NCBI GenBank assembly: GCA_947179485.1
Contig: OX359245.1
Location: forward strand, 41,837,067-41,901,066
DNA: 64,000 nt
Direction: 5' to 3'
Source of the DNA: Allacma fusca
Lineage: Eukaryota > Arthropoda > Collembola > Symphypleona > Sminthuridae
The translations under genes were made by a program, and so were the position numbers. This document shows positions 25,296 through 35,926 of this stretch, piece after piece. The notes beneath the pieces were generated by a model. That model was not told the origin of the DNA and made no database searches. It saw only the letters and a program-made list of their open reading frames with translations. Every line of letters begins with the position of its first letter. Position 1 is the stretch's first letter.

Positions 25296-25853
25296 GGCGG
25301 CGTCCATATATTATGTAACGGTAGGTCGATCGGTGGTCAAATGTTCTGCCGTTACGCTGAAGTTACGACGAGATGGTGGTCCTATTATAAACACACACGT
25401 AACGCAAATTTCATGCATAAATGAGTTTATGCGCATATTTCCTTGAAAACAATTGTGCAGGGAAAAGCCCAATTCGCCTTAAAGATTTCAAGTGTTTCGC
25501 ATCATGTAATGATTTTTTATTAATTAAAATTTTAAATGGCACAATTTATTGCATGTGGAGCATGTTTTGAACCACTTCGGGGTACCCCGGAGGGGGGGAG
25601 AAGGAAGTGATGTACACGCTGTAACTTTAAGCTATGGACATTTACTTCATAAATTCTGCCTGTCATCATTTTTTCGAGCAATTGAAAAAATAAATGCAGA
25701 ATCTTAACCACGTTACTTACACAGTTCATTATAAATAAATATGCGTTACGGTTGGGTGGTACCTCTTTATCTAAGCGTTACGTGTGCGTTACATTTGGTG
25801 GGCGGTGGTACGGATTTGAGAAATTTGGCGTTACGTAATAAATGGACGCCGCC
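25296..25853. mobile_element. PIF/Harbinger-like MITE
   Basis: Termini GGCGGCGTCCATATATTA and the inverse of GGCGGCGTCCATTTATTA, continuing into GTAACG; 3-bp flanking TAA on both sides (25293-25295, 25854-25856). A TAA duplication fits the TWA preference of PIF/Harbinger. Interior has GTTACG words in both arms. The aligned part of unit 1 (near 17550) lacks it. No coding capacity. Confidence 0.65.
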
Positions 25854-26867
25854 TAATATGTTGATTTTTTGAGGATGTTGAAAATTAACAATTATTGTTC
25901 CAATTTTTTCTGGAATTTGACGATATAGTTTGTAAAAAATGTTTTGGACTTTCCAACTATATATCGTACAGATAATGTATTACGTTGAAAATTCTGGGCC
26001 TGGCCCGTAAAAATATTGAGCAATGCTTTAAGAGTTAAAGGGAGAAAGGTGCTAGAAATAAATAATTTAGGATTTTATAGTATTTTTATGGTCTCATTAA
26101 TTTAGAATCTGTGTTTGTGGGAATTTTATTGTGCATTTGTTAGCATATTATCAATATTCTTTCAAGCAAAAACTGGGGTCTCAGTGTCTCAGGTCCTACA
26201 GGTGAGGGAAGACTGATACAAAGAAACATTCATTTTTACTGACTGTTTAAAACATAATAAATTTTGGGGCTTAGGTCCTGAGACCACAATAATTGGTGGC
26301 TAAGGAAGATGGGGGCTCAAGTGAAAATTCATTGAGTGTGCTACAAGCAAAGTGATTCATACTTTTTTAAAATAAATTGTAGTAGAAATAACAAAAGACA
26401 GTCGACACTCAGTATGACTATAGTTGGGAATACAAAATTATTATGAATCAATTACACATATTTTGGAGTTTGAGTTGATTTGTCATGCATATGATATCAT
26501 TACAATACATATAGCGTAGAAATACTCTATTTTTGGTCCACCCAATGTAGATAGCACCAAGGATTTTACTGGACCGTGCAAATCAAGTTGTGAGGAGAGC
26601 ATTTACAGGAATTTCCTGAAGCTATTTCAAATGCGATTAGAGACTATTCAACAAACATTGTAGACAAATATTTCGCAAAAGCTCTACCTAATACTTTTTC
26701 TTAAGCGCAATAATTATTTAGTAGACTTCACCTGGTGATCAACACCATCTTATCTCGATTTATCGATTTATTTAATGAAATAGGGTGTTTCTTCAAACAC
26801 AGATCAAGTTAGTTTAGTATGTATGACAAAACTATAATAGAAGGTCGACTTCTTTCCTTGGAAATCT

Positions 26868-29149
26868 TTATCTTCTACAAGCATTGGGTAACATCTCTGT
26901 TACTTGAGCCATTGCATCTTGAAATCCGCCGTATGCAGTATTTGAAATGATAATCCTTTCCAGGTGCCCGATGGAGTCTCGGAGTAGAGGTGCGGATAGA
27001 GACTCGTTCTGCAAAATTGAATCCGAAGTTTTATGATTACTTTTAATACTGTCGGGCAACAGAAATGTGAAAAAAAATCAACGCAACTGACTTACCCACT
27101 GGAGGCTGACTTCCCTTAGTTTGGGTACTCTGGGTAGGCAATACCGTACCATGTCCGGATCAACCACAAAACTTGAACCAAAAACAATAGACTCCAACTC
27201 TACAGCGAAAGAATAACGACTTTTATAAATGTAAAGGCAATAACAAGATTTTTGTTTCTACTATAACTCCTACAGATGTACATTTGTAAGTCAAGTACAA
27301 GTCTACAGCAAAATAATTACGAGGTTTACAAACGTAAATAAACGTAATAAAAGGATTTTAGTTTCTACTAACTTCTGTGGGCATTTGTAATGTAACGTAT
27401 TTTATTAGAATTTTAGTGTATTTACTCACTGTGGATTAATACATATTATAATTACCCATAAAATCTGTGATGGACTTTTCACGAGGAATAGTTTCAATGG
27501 ACCCACCCCGCTCGACATACTCGGTGATCGTTGCAGTATCCATGCCCGAAAAATTTAAGAAATTACAGCGGCCGTCTAAAGAGAGTTCCATCAGGTTCGG
27601 GAAGGCCTCAAAAATGTTTCCCACCGTCACAGTGGTGGGATCAAATGTCGGAATTGTAAATGTAAGTGAGGTCACTTTGGGGAACTGTCGACTGGCGTAC
27701 TTCAATAAAACCATTAATTCTTGCTGAAATGGGGGATTATAAAAGTCTGCAAAGTCGATCGTCATTCCCAAAGACTGGACCCCTAGATGCGGATCGGATA
27801 TGTCTTTCACTAACGTATACTCATTGATATCGTCACAGAAAACAATGACTTTCTCAAGAGACGGGAATTTTCCAGGGGTTAAAGACGACAAGATAGTGTT
27901 GGTCGAAACTTGTATCGTTTTTAAATTAAGGAATTTCAGCTCCGGCCCAGTGTAAATTGGAACATTCGTGACGAATTCCTCTAACAATGGAGATACATTT
28001 TGACACACTGAGTCCCATTGAGGAAAGACGTCTGGCCACAAATCCCGATCCACGAGAGTTAATTTTCTAAGCCTCGAAAAACTTAATGTCTCCAGATATT
28101 CCCAAGAAAGCTTTGAAACATCCGAATCCAGTACAAACTCCTTCAAACTGTCTACGTTGACTTCAAGCAGCAGACTATGCATTGAGGCACTATCATCAAA
28201 TAACAACTTCATCCGCTCCGGCTTACACATTCTGAGGAAGGATTTCATAAACCCAACAAGTGTACATTCTTCGCAATGGTCTTCGATTTGCAAGGACTTG
28301 AGAGATATCAGCTTGATCCCATCGCCACTTAAGAAGCCATCGTCCCACAAAGTATCACCCTCATAGGCAGTAATTGTCAAATTCTCTATCTTGGTCTGGT
28401 TAGACGTCAGGAGAAGCCGGATCTGTGACTCATCTGGATCTGGTTCATCCTCGTCCAATATCACACTCAAGCTCGTAACGGAAATATTGGGAAGAGAGAT
28501 TAAAGTCTGGAAGATCGGATCGGTGAATGTCTTTCCTTCCGCATGGAAATTTTGAAAGGGGGACGGTAAATCCTGTAATTGACCAATTGCTCTTTGGAGT
28601 AGCAACTTCGTGAAATCCCTCAATTCCGGATCGTCCTCTCTCAGACACACCTTTGAACAAGTTCGGAGGGATTCAGTGGAATAGCTGTTCCATGATTTGG
28701 AGACCAAGCGACAAGCTTTAAGAATCCGAACATCCCTCAAATATTGGAGAAAAATTACAGACACCTGAAAAAAACCATTAAATTACTATAATGTCTCTGA
28801 GTGTGCTACTATTTTGGAATACGAACAACTACTATATGACCTTTCTTCCACAAAAACACTGCAAAGCTCTGAATTCCCTAAAAAGTCGTAAGCATACTAA
28901 AAGGCCAGTAGAACCCCCGAGTTGTAGATTGTAGATTCTCAATAAGATTAATACGATTTAATTAAATAAAGTTAAACATTATTGTTAAACGTGTCTGAAT
29001 AATTCAAAAGTTACCAGTTCTGGGATTGTTTCCACCAATTTTGGATCTTCTACTGATTCAGCGAGATTAAACGGGGAACTTCTCGACGACACTCCTGTAC
29101 TTTTGGAATTTCCGTCTCCCCGAAACCGCTTTCTCTGTTGTGGTTCCAT
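26868..29149 (-). CDS. F-box/LRR-like protein, array copy 2 (4 exons, 562 aa)
   Basis: Exons in coding order: 29015-29149, 27456-28764, 27096-27199, 26868-27008; GT-AG with phases 0, 1, 0 as in copy 1. F-box across intron 1: VETIPEL then VSVIFLQYLRDVRILKACRLVSKSWN. N-terminus MEPQQRKRFRGDGNSKSTG is basic, then Ser-rich. Conserved MKSFLRMCKPE and DDSASMHSLLLE segments lie mid-protein; HCEEC gives the CxxC pair. Intron 2 is 256 bp against about 90 in the sisters, because it contains an internal duplication that repeats the TCTACAG acceptor. Unit 2 has lost the RRM-like relic upstream by a deletion of about 0.5 kb. Complete, no defect seen. Confidence 0.85.
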
Positions 29150-30242
29150 TTATTCAAAAAGTCCCCTTAAATTTGCTCTCCACGTGCAGTATAGGCTAAT
29201 AGTCGGATAGAATACTGTTCCGTCAATTTTTTGATCCACTTCACATTTCATTTTGACATCATCTTTGAAAGTTCTGTTTTGAGTGGATTCCTTGGAAGCT
29301 GTTGTTTCTCGATGTCTTACAATGCCCCAATTACTGTACCTACAGAGGTTATTTGGATTAAAAATGAAACATGCAGCGGTGGATTAATCAAATAATTTTT
29401 ACCGTGACCCTAAACCTCAAAACAAATTCGTCTTTCATTCAATATAAAGGACTTCTTTAAAAAAATTTGTTTTGGCAGTAATATATTTTACCTGGTGGGG
29501 CCAGGTTCCCCGTAAATCCGCCCCCTGAAAATATGTAATACTCCGATAAGAAGAATATTCCACAGAACACGGGTAAAATCTGTTGGACAAATATCTGAGT
29601 ACAGTGGAATAACTTTAGACGAATTCCAACAAGTTTCTTTAAGGAATTCCTTAAACAACCAGGAAATTAAAAATATCACTAGATGAAGTTAAGAATCACA
29701 TCATCCATTGTTACAAACGGATTGCCGCTGTAGCTATATCCAAAAAGTATGTAAGAATATCAAAAGGAAAGAAAAGAATTTCATGTCCACAGCATGTACG
29801 ATCCAACTGTAGGTGTACATAAGTTTTGGCCCGAACTGGCCGAACGTGCAGCACTAAACCATAGATGGGCGTTTTTCTCCCCCTCTGCCTCCTCGTGCGA
29901 GGGATGTAACATAGACTGCTCGCACTCTCCCTCGTCATCAATCGAGCGACACGTTACGGGTTGTCCTCGTCCTCGCCCTCGTGAGGGGCTACTTTTAAAA
30001 TACACCCCTCTTCCTCGCCCTCGACATTCCCCCCAGTTTTGAACGCAAGGAACTTTTGGATAACTTAGAAAGTTTATAAATTTACTACAACCTAGCGTTT
30101 AAAACAAATTTTTAAAAAATTGTTGTTGAAATAAACTACTGTATTCAAAATATCGCCCATTATTGGTGCAGAGAGATAGAAATTTATTTATTTCACTGAC
30201 ACTTCAACAGTGCTTGCCTAAAGACACAGTATATTCAGTTCT

Positions 30243-30939
30243 CAGAGCTGTCCAAAATACATGGTATTTTAAATACATGTATTTCAAATACGTATTTCAA
30301 ATACGTGTTTCAAATACATTTTTGTGTTTTGTATTTTGTATTTTCGTGGCTAGGTATGTGTTTTGTATTTTGTAGTTTGTATTTTGTCTTACGATGCAAT
30401 GTATTTTGTATTTTGTAGTTTGTATTTTGTCTTGCGATGCAATGTATTTTGTATTTTGTAGTTTGTATTTTGTCTTACTTAAGTAAAGTAAGCAATGTAT
30501 TTTGTAGTTTGTATTTTGTTCGCTTTATAAGCTACTTGTGTTTTTTGTTGGCGCACTTTCTTTGGGTTTGAAAATTCCGTTTATGCCAAAAACCAATCAC
30601 ATCAATGAAGTAAAACGAAATGCAATCGTTTTAACATCACATAAAACTAAATTCCATATTTTGGATGTTCTACGTTTCAAGTATGTATTTTGTAGTTTGT
30701 ATTTTCGTCGCCTGAAGAATGTATTTAGTATTTTGTAGTTTGTATTTTCTACGTTTTGAGTATGTATTTTGTATTTTGTAGTTTGTATTTTCGACGCCTG
30801 AAGAATAAATTTTGTATTTTGTAGTTTGTATTTTCGACGCCGGAAGAATGTATTTTGTATTTTGTAGTTTGTATTTTCGACGCCGGCAGAATGTATTTCG
30901 TAGTTTGTATTTGGTGAGCATGTATTTTGGACAGCTCTG
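30243..30939. mobile_element. hAT-type MITE with GTATTTTGTAGTTT minisatellite
   Basis: Termini CAGAGCTGTCCAAAATACAT and exact inverse; exact 8-bp target duplication TCAGTTCT at 30235-30242 and 30940-30947. Most of the body is tandem GTATTTTGTAGTTTGTATTTT words; on the right these form units of about 60 bp that include a CGACGCCGGAAGAATG spacer. Nested in 29860-32066. Confidence 0.88.
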
Positions 30940-31117
30940 TCAGTTCTAATATTGTAACTACAATTAATTCACATTTTATAGCATTAACTTTATATATTTA
31001 TATTATACAAGTGATTATGAGCTATCTTATAAGATCCTCTAATAACACATATTATTTTGTACATTATATTATTACATAGGTATTTGGGTACAGGTACATG
31101 TTAGGTTTCGTGGTTGA

Positions 31118-31516
31118 CAGGGTTGGCAAAAAACCGGCTTTTATCAAAAAAGGCCAAGCCAGTGGCAAGAAATGGTAACAACCGGTTTTTATTGGACAGT
31201 GGACTTATTTGGATAGTATTAAATATGACCATTTTATACCAACCTATACAACAGGTCCGGGCCGGTTAGAACCGGATTTTAACCAATAATAACCAGGTCA
31301 TTTCTGACCATTTGGCAACCCTGTGTTCATGCATGCGCAATATTAGCCAAGCCGGTGGTACGTTTTGGTTAAAACCGGTTTTTATTGGATAGTGGATTTA
31401 TTTGGATAATATTAATTACGAACATTTTATACCAACCCAAGCAATTGGATCAAGCCGGTGAGAACCGGATTTTTACCAATAACGGCCAGGCCATTTCTTG
31501 CCACTTGCCAACCCTG
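31118..31516. mobile_element. hAT-type MITE, CAGGGTTGGCAA family
   Basis: Termini CAGGGTTGGCAA and exact inverse; exact 8-bp target duplication GTGGTTGA at 31110-31117 and 31517-31524. The body is two diverged direct copies of a block of about 190 bp with AAACCGGTTTTTATTGGA and ACCATTTTATACCAACC-like words. Nested in 29860-32066. Confidence 0.85.
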
Positions 31517-32528
31517 GTGGTTGACATAATTGTAAAAGGTATAAAAAACTTGAGAAATTTAGAATGTTTTATCGATTTTGTCCTGAAAATAACGTAAAAA
31601 ACAAGTTTAAAATTCTAATTTATCGGTAAAAAGTGCCTATCTTTCTTATATTTTAATTGTCGGCAAGATGGAAAACATTCAGTAGTCAAACTACAATATT
31701 TTGTTATAAAAGACATTTTTGTTGGTCTTTGACAATAATTCTTCATTATAATCGATTCAGTAGCTCAAAAAATGACTATTATTGATCAAAGGTGTTTTGG
31801 TGATTTGTTATGAAGTTGGTCTTGCTACAGAACAATATATGTATGATTTTTGCTTAACTATTAAGGTAAGAGAAGGTCATGAGGGCTTACATGTGTACTC
31901 TGCCTCCCCCTCTTTCGTTCGCATCCTATTCATAGGTCCGCTCTCTCATGTTCATGAGGGCGCCTAAAATCAACGTGTACTTACCATCACCCTCGCAGTT
32001 TGTGAGGGTGAGGACGAGGGAGAGGGCGAGGCATCCCTCAATCCCTCGTGAGGGTGCCCATGTATGCACTAAACGTACAAAGACTCAAATAGTCGCGCCA
32101 ATCAAGGACCAAGTTCTACTATGACAGCAAATTTATTTAGGCAATTGAATGTTTTGATCAGTTTCAGAGATGTCCAAATGAAATTGCCTTCCTTCAAACC
32201 TTCGAAGGTTATTTTTTGAAAAAACGCATTCCTGCATCCTTCTATTAAAGGAAACCTTCAAAATATTTTGCCTTCCTTCAGCCCTACTTTACTTATTAAT
32301 TTAATGACTCCAGCCTTCAGCCTTCAAAAATAATCAGCCTTCCTTCCTATTCAGCCTTCATAACACGAAATACCATAGCAATGCATTTAAACAACCCTTT
32401 TGCGGGTAAAACACCTGAAAATCTGCGATACAATTTACTCAATTGAGTTCGTTTATTAAAATCAGAAGCAATGAAGTAAGTCTCATTGTGCATATAACTG
32501 TACATTTGTGCATTTGTAGTGTTTTTAG

Positions 32529-33736
32529 CAGACATGGAAAACGTTATCGGATAACGTTATTGAAAAACGTTATTAACCGAAAATTTGACCTAACGATTTT
32601 TGATAACGAAAACGGAAACCGATACATAAAAATTTAGTTAAACGAAAACAAACGATAAACTGGTTTAATTAAAAACGGAAACGATAACAGAAACGGAAAA
32701 AATACGGTTCTTTTCCGTTTTCAAGCAACTGTAAAATTGAGCGGTATGCTATCTCCTGGTCGCCAACTGGCACCAGCGGGACGGCACATTACATGAATGC
32801 ATAGTTGCAGTTTATTGTATACCCGTACATTGGAGTAAACCTCATTGTTTTTTCCCTTTTACACAATGTACTGCTTCAATTGTTAGTTTCCTAAACCTTA
32901 TCGTACCTTATTATTAGCACCATTTAAACATATTTTCATTTATGCTTATTGTTAGTCCCATAAAAGCATTGAGTCTGACAAGAGCAACACTAAATTTAGT
33001 GCATATATATAGTCGTTAATGATGTAATTTACAAAAATGGGCAGAGAAAAGATCAGTACAGTTTTTCAAAATTTTGAATTCAGAAGTAAGGATCAAACAC
33101 CACCATATTTAGTGGAAGTTTGTGATTCAGTAGTTTGGGTAAAACCAAAATTTTATAACGAATTTATAGAAACACAGATATTGTTCAAAATGCAGTGTAT
33201 TGTTGGAAGCTTCTTCCAGTTATGAAAATATATTGCGGGAAAAAATCAAATTGGTTTTAAATTGGATCCATTTGATTCGTGGACTAGCAATGGTCCAGCT
33301 TCGTTGAAAGATGTAGCTAGAGTAATTATTTGCCTCCGATATACTCATTCTAGTGTCGAACGTCAGTTCTCAGTCCTGGCATTTATACCCTCTGAAAGAC
33401 GAAGCAGAACGAAGGACGAAGTCCTGAACGCAGTTTTGTTCTTTCGAACCAATGGATTTTGAATACAAAGCGAAAAGTGGTTTTATGTGATTTTTCTTAG
33501 TACGTATTAGGTGTTACAAAACTATAGGAAAAACGTTTATACAGCTAAATATCGTTGAAGCTAAATGAGCTCTGAATACCGTTATTAACCGTTTAACGGA
33601 ATTTAATTTGAGCAAAAACCGTTTTAACCAAAAACTGTATTCGGAAAAACCGAAAACAAAAACAAAAACCGAAAACAAATTCCCAAAAACGTTTGACTAG
33701 CAAACGAAAACCATATTTTTTGGTTTTCCAAGTCTG
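32529..33736 (+). mobile_element. internally deleted hAT transposon with dimerisation-domain remnant
   Basis: Termini CAGACATGGAAAACG and inverse of CAGACTTGGAAAACC; exact 8-bp target duplication GTTTTTAG at 32521-32528 and 33737-33744. AACGTTAT and CCGTTTTAAC words fill the ends. Two short open stretches remain: 33037-33225 (starts MGREKISTVFQNFEF, position of a BED-type N-terminus) and 33262-33462, which contains HSSVERQFSVLAF and DEVLNAVLFFRTN, a clear hAT C-terminal dimerisation motif. The catalytic middle is missing. Family member without coding remnant: 59140-59961. Confidence 0.85.
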
Positions 33737-34453
33737 GTTTTTAGTACACTCTCACTGTTGTATTTGTAACTATCTATTTTGTAGTTCATTGCATGCGCGA
33801 ATCCTTCCAAGTAGCAGAGGGCTACTTTACATACTGCCTTCCTTCGCCTTCCGTTTTCTGATAATAATATGAAGGCTTTCCTCAGCCTTCCCGAATTAAT
33901 TCAGCCATCCCGCCTTCCCTTCCCAACTCTCTGGAAAATTTATATTCCGCCTTCAATGCAGTGATGCTCACACTACTCTATTTTTCCGTAGTGGTAGTGG
34001 AATAGTGGTAAAGTGTAGAGTATTTCTAATAGGTACATATATTAAGTAGTTATTGGTAGAGTAGCACCGTACTGAGATAGTTTCTGCTAGGAGTAGTGGT
34101 AGGTAGAGGTAGCGGGTTGCTGTACTTATTAAAATAGCACATTGTAGTTCCGTCAAATTATTGCAGTGTCAATACAGTAGAGGTAGAGGTATAGGCGTCA
34201 GTATTTCATACATAAGTAGTGCTAACGCAGTAACCATTACTTCCTCAAGTGAAAGAGTGAAACACACCAGTTATCACTAAAAATCCTTATAAATTAACCG
34301 CCTAGGCATGGAGTTTGTGGCTATTAAAATTTCGCGCTCTACTATTAAGATCAGCGCGCAAGATTTAGGCATACAGTAAGTCTCCACGACTGGGCTTGAT
34401 TTGTAAACAGTTAAGCCTCTACACTCACACTACCACCTCTCCAAGTAATTGTT

Positions 34454-34479
34454 CCTGTGAAGCACAGGGCTGCTACTAG
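34454..34479 (+). mobile_element. Helitron-like 3' end
   Basis: Hairpin CCTGTG-AAG-CACAGG at 34454-34468, 7 nt spacer, then CTAG (34476-34479) followed by T. This is the hallmark 3' end of Helitrons (hairpin then CTRR, insertion before T). A close relative lies inverted at 38475-38501. The 5' end (TC) could not be fixed. Confidence 0.5.
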
Positions 34480-34612
34480 TACTATAATTTGGCCGTGCCA
34501 TAAGAGAGTTTTTTAAATCTTCGCTCTCTCTTCTAAGCGCGCTTTATAGATTCGCAAGTACACACTACAAAATTGCTAAACGGCTTATGCATATGAAATA
34601 TATATGTAGTTT

Positions 34613-34644
34613 CCATTGGCGAAGCCGATGGCTGTTTACGCTAG
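34613..34644 (+). mobile_element. second Helitron-like 3' end
   Basis: Hairpin CCATTGGC-GAA-GCCGATGG at 34613-34631 (one G-T pair), 9 nt spacer, CTAG at 34641-34644 followed by T. The body may be the 165 bp between this and the preceding terminus, which starts just after its CTAG; if so it is a short non-autonomous copy. Confidence 0.5.
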
Positions 34645-35820
34645 TGTAATATTAAATGCTATGTCTAAGCGTAAGCGCGCGTAAAATATTTTCGAAGTAA
34701 TCATATTGGCGCCCCCGGATGCTATATGTTCTGACTCAGTCTAGTCTACCGTCTACCAGCATCAGCATCACCGGAATTTATGAGAATTTCACCCATCGAA
34801 ATTCATTCGTAAAAATAAACTGATAGTATAGTACCTTTGCTGTGTTCCACGCATTAGGTTGTTAGGTATCGTTTGGAATTTTCGCTTATTAGTGTCAGTT
34901 TAGAAATTTATTTCCATAGTTGGAAGCTAGAAGCTATCGATATGGACAAAAGGTGTAAGAAAGTGTCAACGGACTGTCCGGTGCCAAATATAACAGTTGA
35001 ACTCAGCTCAAACCAAATGGTATTGCTGAACAAACCCAAAAACAAACGGACAATGAAGGACATTCTCGAAATTCAGGGTATTTATGGACGATCCAAAGAA
35101 AGTTTGATCAGCCGAAGCCGGGAATTAAAGAGAAAAATTCAGAAAACCAATTTGAAAGGTAGATTACGAATTCTCGCTGTCTAATAAATTTTTGAATTTA
35201 ATATACGTCCAGTCTTATGGGAAAAATTCAACAAGCCTCCCTTTCTCTAATAAATAGTACTAGTGCTTCCATAACCTGTTTTAGAGTAGCACCGGACAGA
35301 CCGGTGGTAATTGGCTGTTTTGACATATGTAGGGCCTCGGTTTGTTAGCAAATGCTGGTAATGAAATAATTTCTGAGGCATTTTGTAATCTGAAATGGAT
35401 GGAGAGGTACTACATTATTAGTGTTAATTTTGTATGGTTCTAACGTTTTATTAAAAACTACTTTTAAAATTCCAACATCTTGCGTTAGCCAAGTGTAGAG
35501 TAGTGGGTGGCAAATATAATTTTTTTAGAGTAGTGTTTCGGTAGTGGTTAGGTAGGCGCCAACAAAAGTACTGGTAGTGGTAGTGGGTAGTGTTTTGCGT
35601 AAATATAAATGTGTTGTAATTAGAGGTAGTACACTGTCACATCTGAATTTTGTAGTAGTAACGGCAGGTGTAACTGGCGCATTTCTACATAGCGTATTTT
35701 AGAGTAGTGGGAATTCGAATGAGCATCACTGCTTCAATGAAGCCTTCATTGCAGGCTAGCCTTCGAAGGCTGGACATGTCTGGTTTAATATCAACATTCC
35801 ATTGTTATTAAATTTTGCTG

Positions 35821-35926
35821 TTGCATCCCTGTATGGTGCTTCGCCCCTTAGTGGATCAGCACAACGTGCTGATCAAATATGATTGTTTATAGTTTTATTA
35901 TAATTTGTATATAGCTCAAGTTGTAC
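35821..35926. repeat. conserved hairpin block, copy 1
   Basis: Contains GTGCTTCGCCCCTTAGTGG and a hairpin GATCAGCAC-AAC-GTGCTGATC. The first 64 bp differ at only one base from 38920-38983, while the flanks are far less similar. On the minus strand the hairpin is followed by CACTAAG, which resembles a Helitron subterminal structure. Confidence 0.6.

Larger units (their letters stand above)
29860..32066. mobile_element. hAT-type element with CCCTCGTGAGGG array, carrying two nested MITEs
   Basis: Termini CATAGATGGGC and inverse of CATACATGGGC; exact 8-bp target duplication CACTAAAC at 29852-29859 and 32067-32074. Near both ends are CCCTCRCNCTCGTGAGGG words. Without nested elements (30243-30939, 31118-31516) it is about 1.1 kb with no transposase. 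The uninterrupted site is seen in unit 4 (CCAGCACTAAACATTC near 52400) and unit 5 (near 57853). Confidence 0.85.
33959..35731. mobile_element. hAT-type element with GTAGTGG array
   Basis: Termini CAGTGATGCTCACACTACTC and inverse of CAGTGATGCTCATTCG; exact 8-bp target duplication CTTCAATG at 33951-33958 and 35732-35739. Both ends hold GTAGTGGTAGTGG and AGAGTAGTG words. The middle carries two Helitron-like 3' ends and a 103-codon open frame (34873-35184) of no recognised family, with a possible GT donor near its end. Nested in 32165-35782. Confidence 0.8.
32165..35782. mobile_element. hAT-type MITE, CCTTCGAAGG family, expanded by two nested elements
   Basis: Termini CAGAGATGTCCAAATG and inverse of CAGACATGTCCAGCC, with CCTTCGAAGG just inside both ends. 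It is about 0.6 kb once the nested elements 32529-33736 and 33959-35731 are set aside. No clear 8-bp duplication remains (flanks ATCAGTTT and GTTTAATA). Related to the family at 56758-57818. Confidence 0.7.

Noticed and set aside
30670-30921. Open frame of KYKLQNTKYILP-type repeats
   Set aside because: Translation of the MITE minisatellite only.
30243-30939. Regular repeats and spacers that could suggest a CRISPR array
   Set aside because: Eukaryotic context, imperfect repeats without unique equal spacers, and clear MITE ends with an 8-bp target duplication.
34873-35184. 103-codon open frame starting MEFSLISVSLEIYFHS, with a lysine-rich end
   Set aside because: No recognisable domain and lies inside a non-autonomous transposon; mentioned within that element but not called as a gene.
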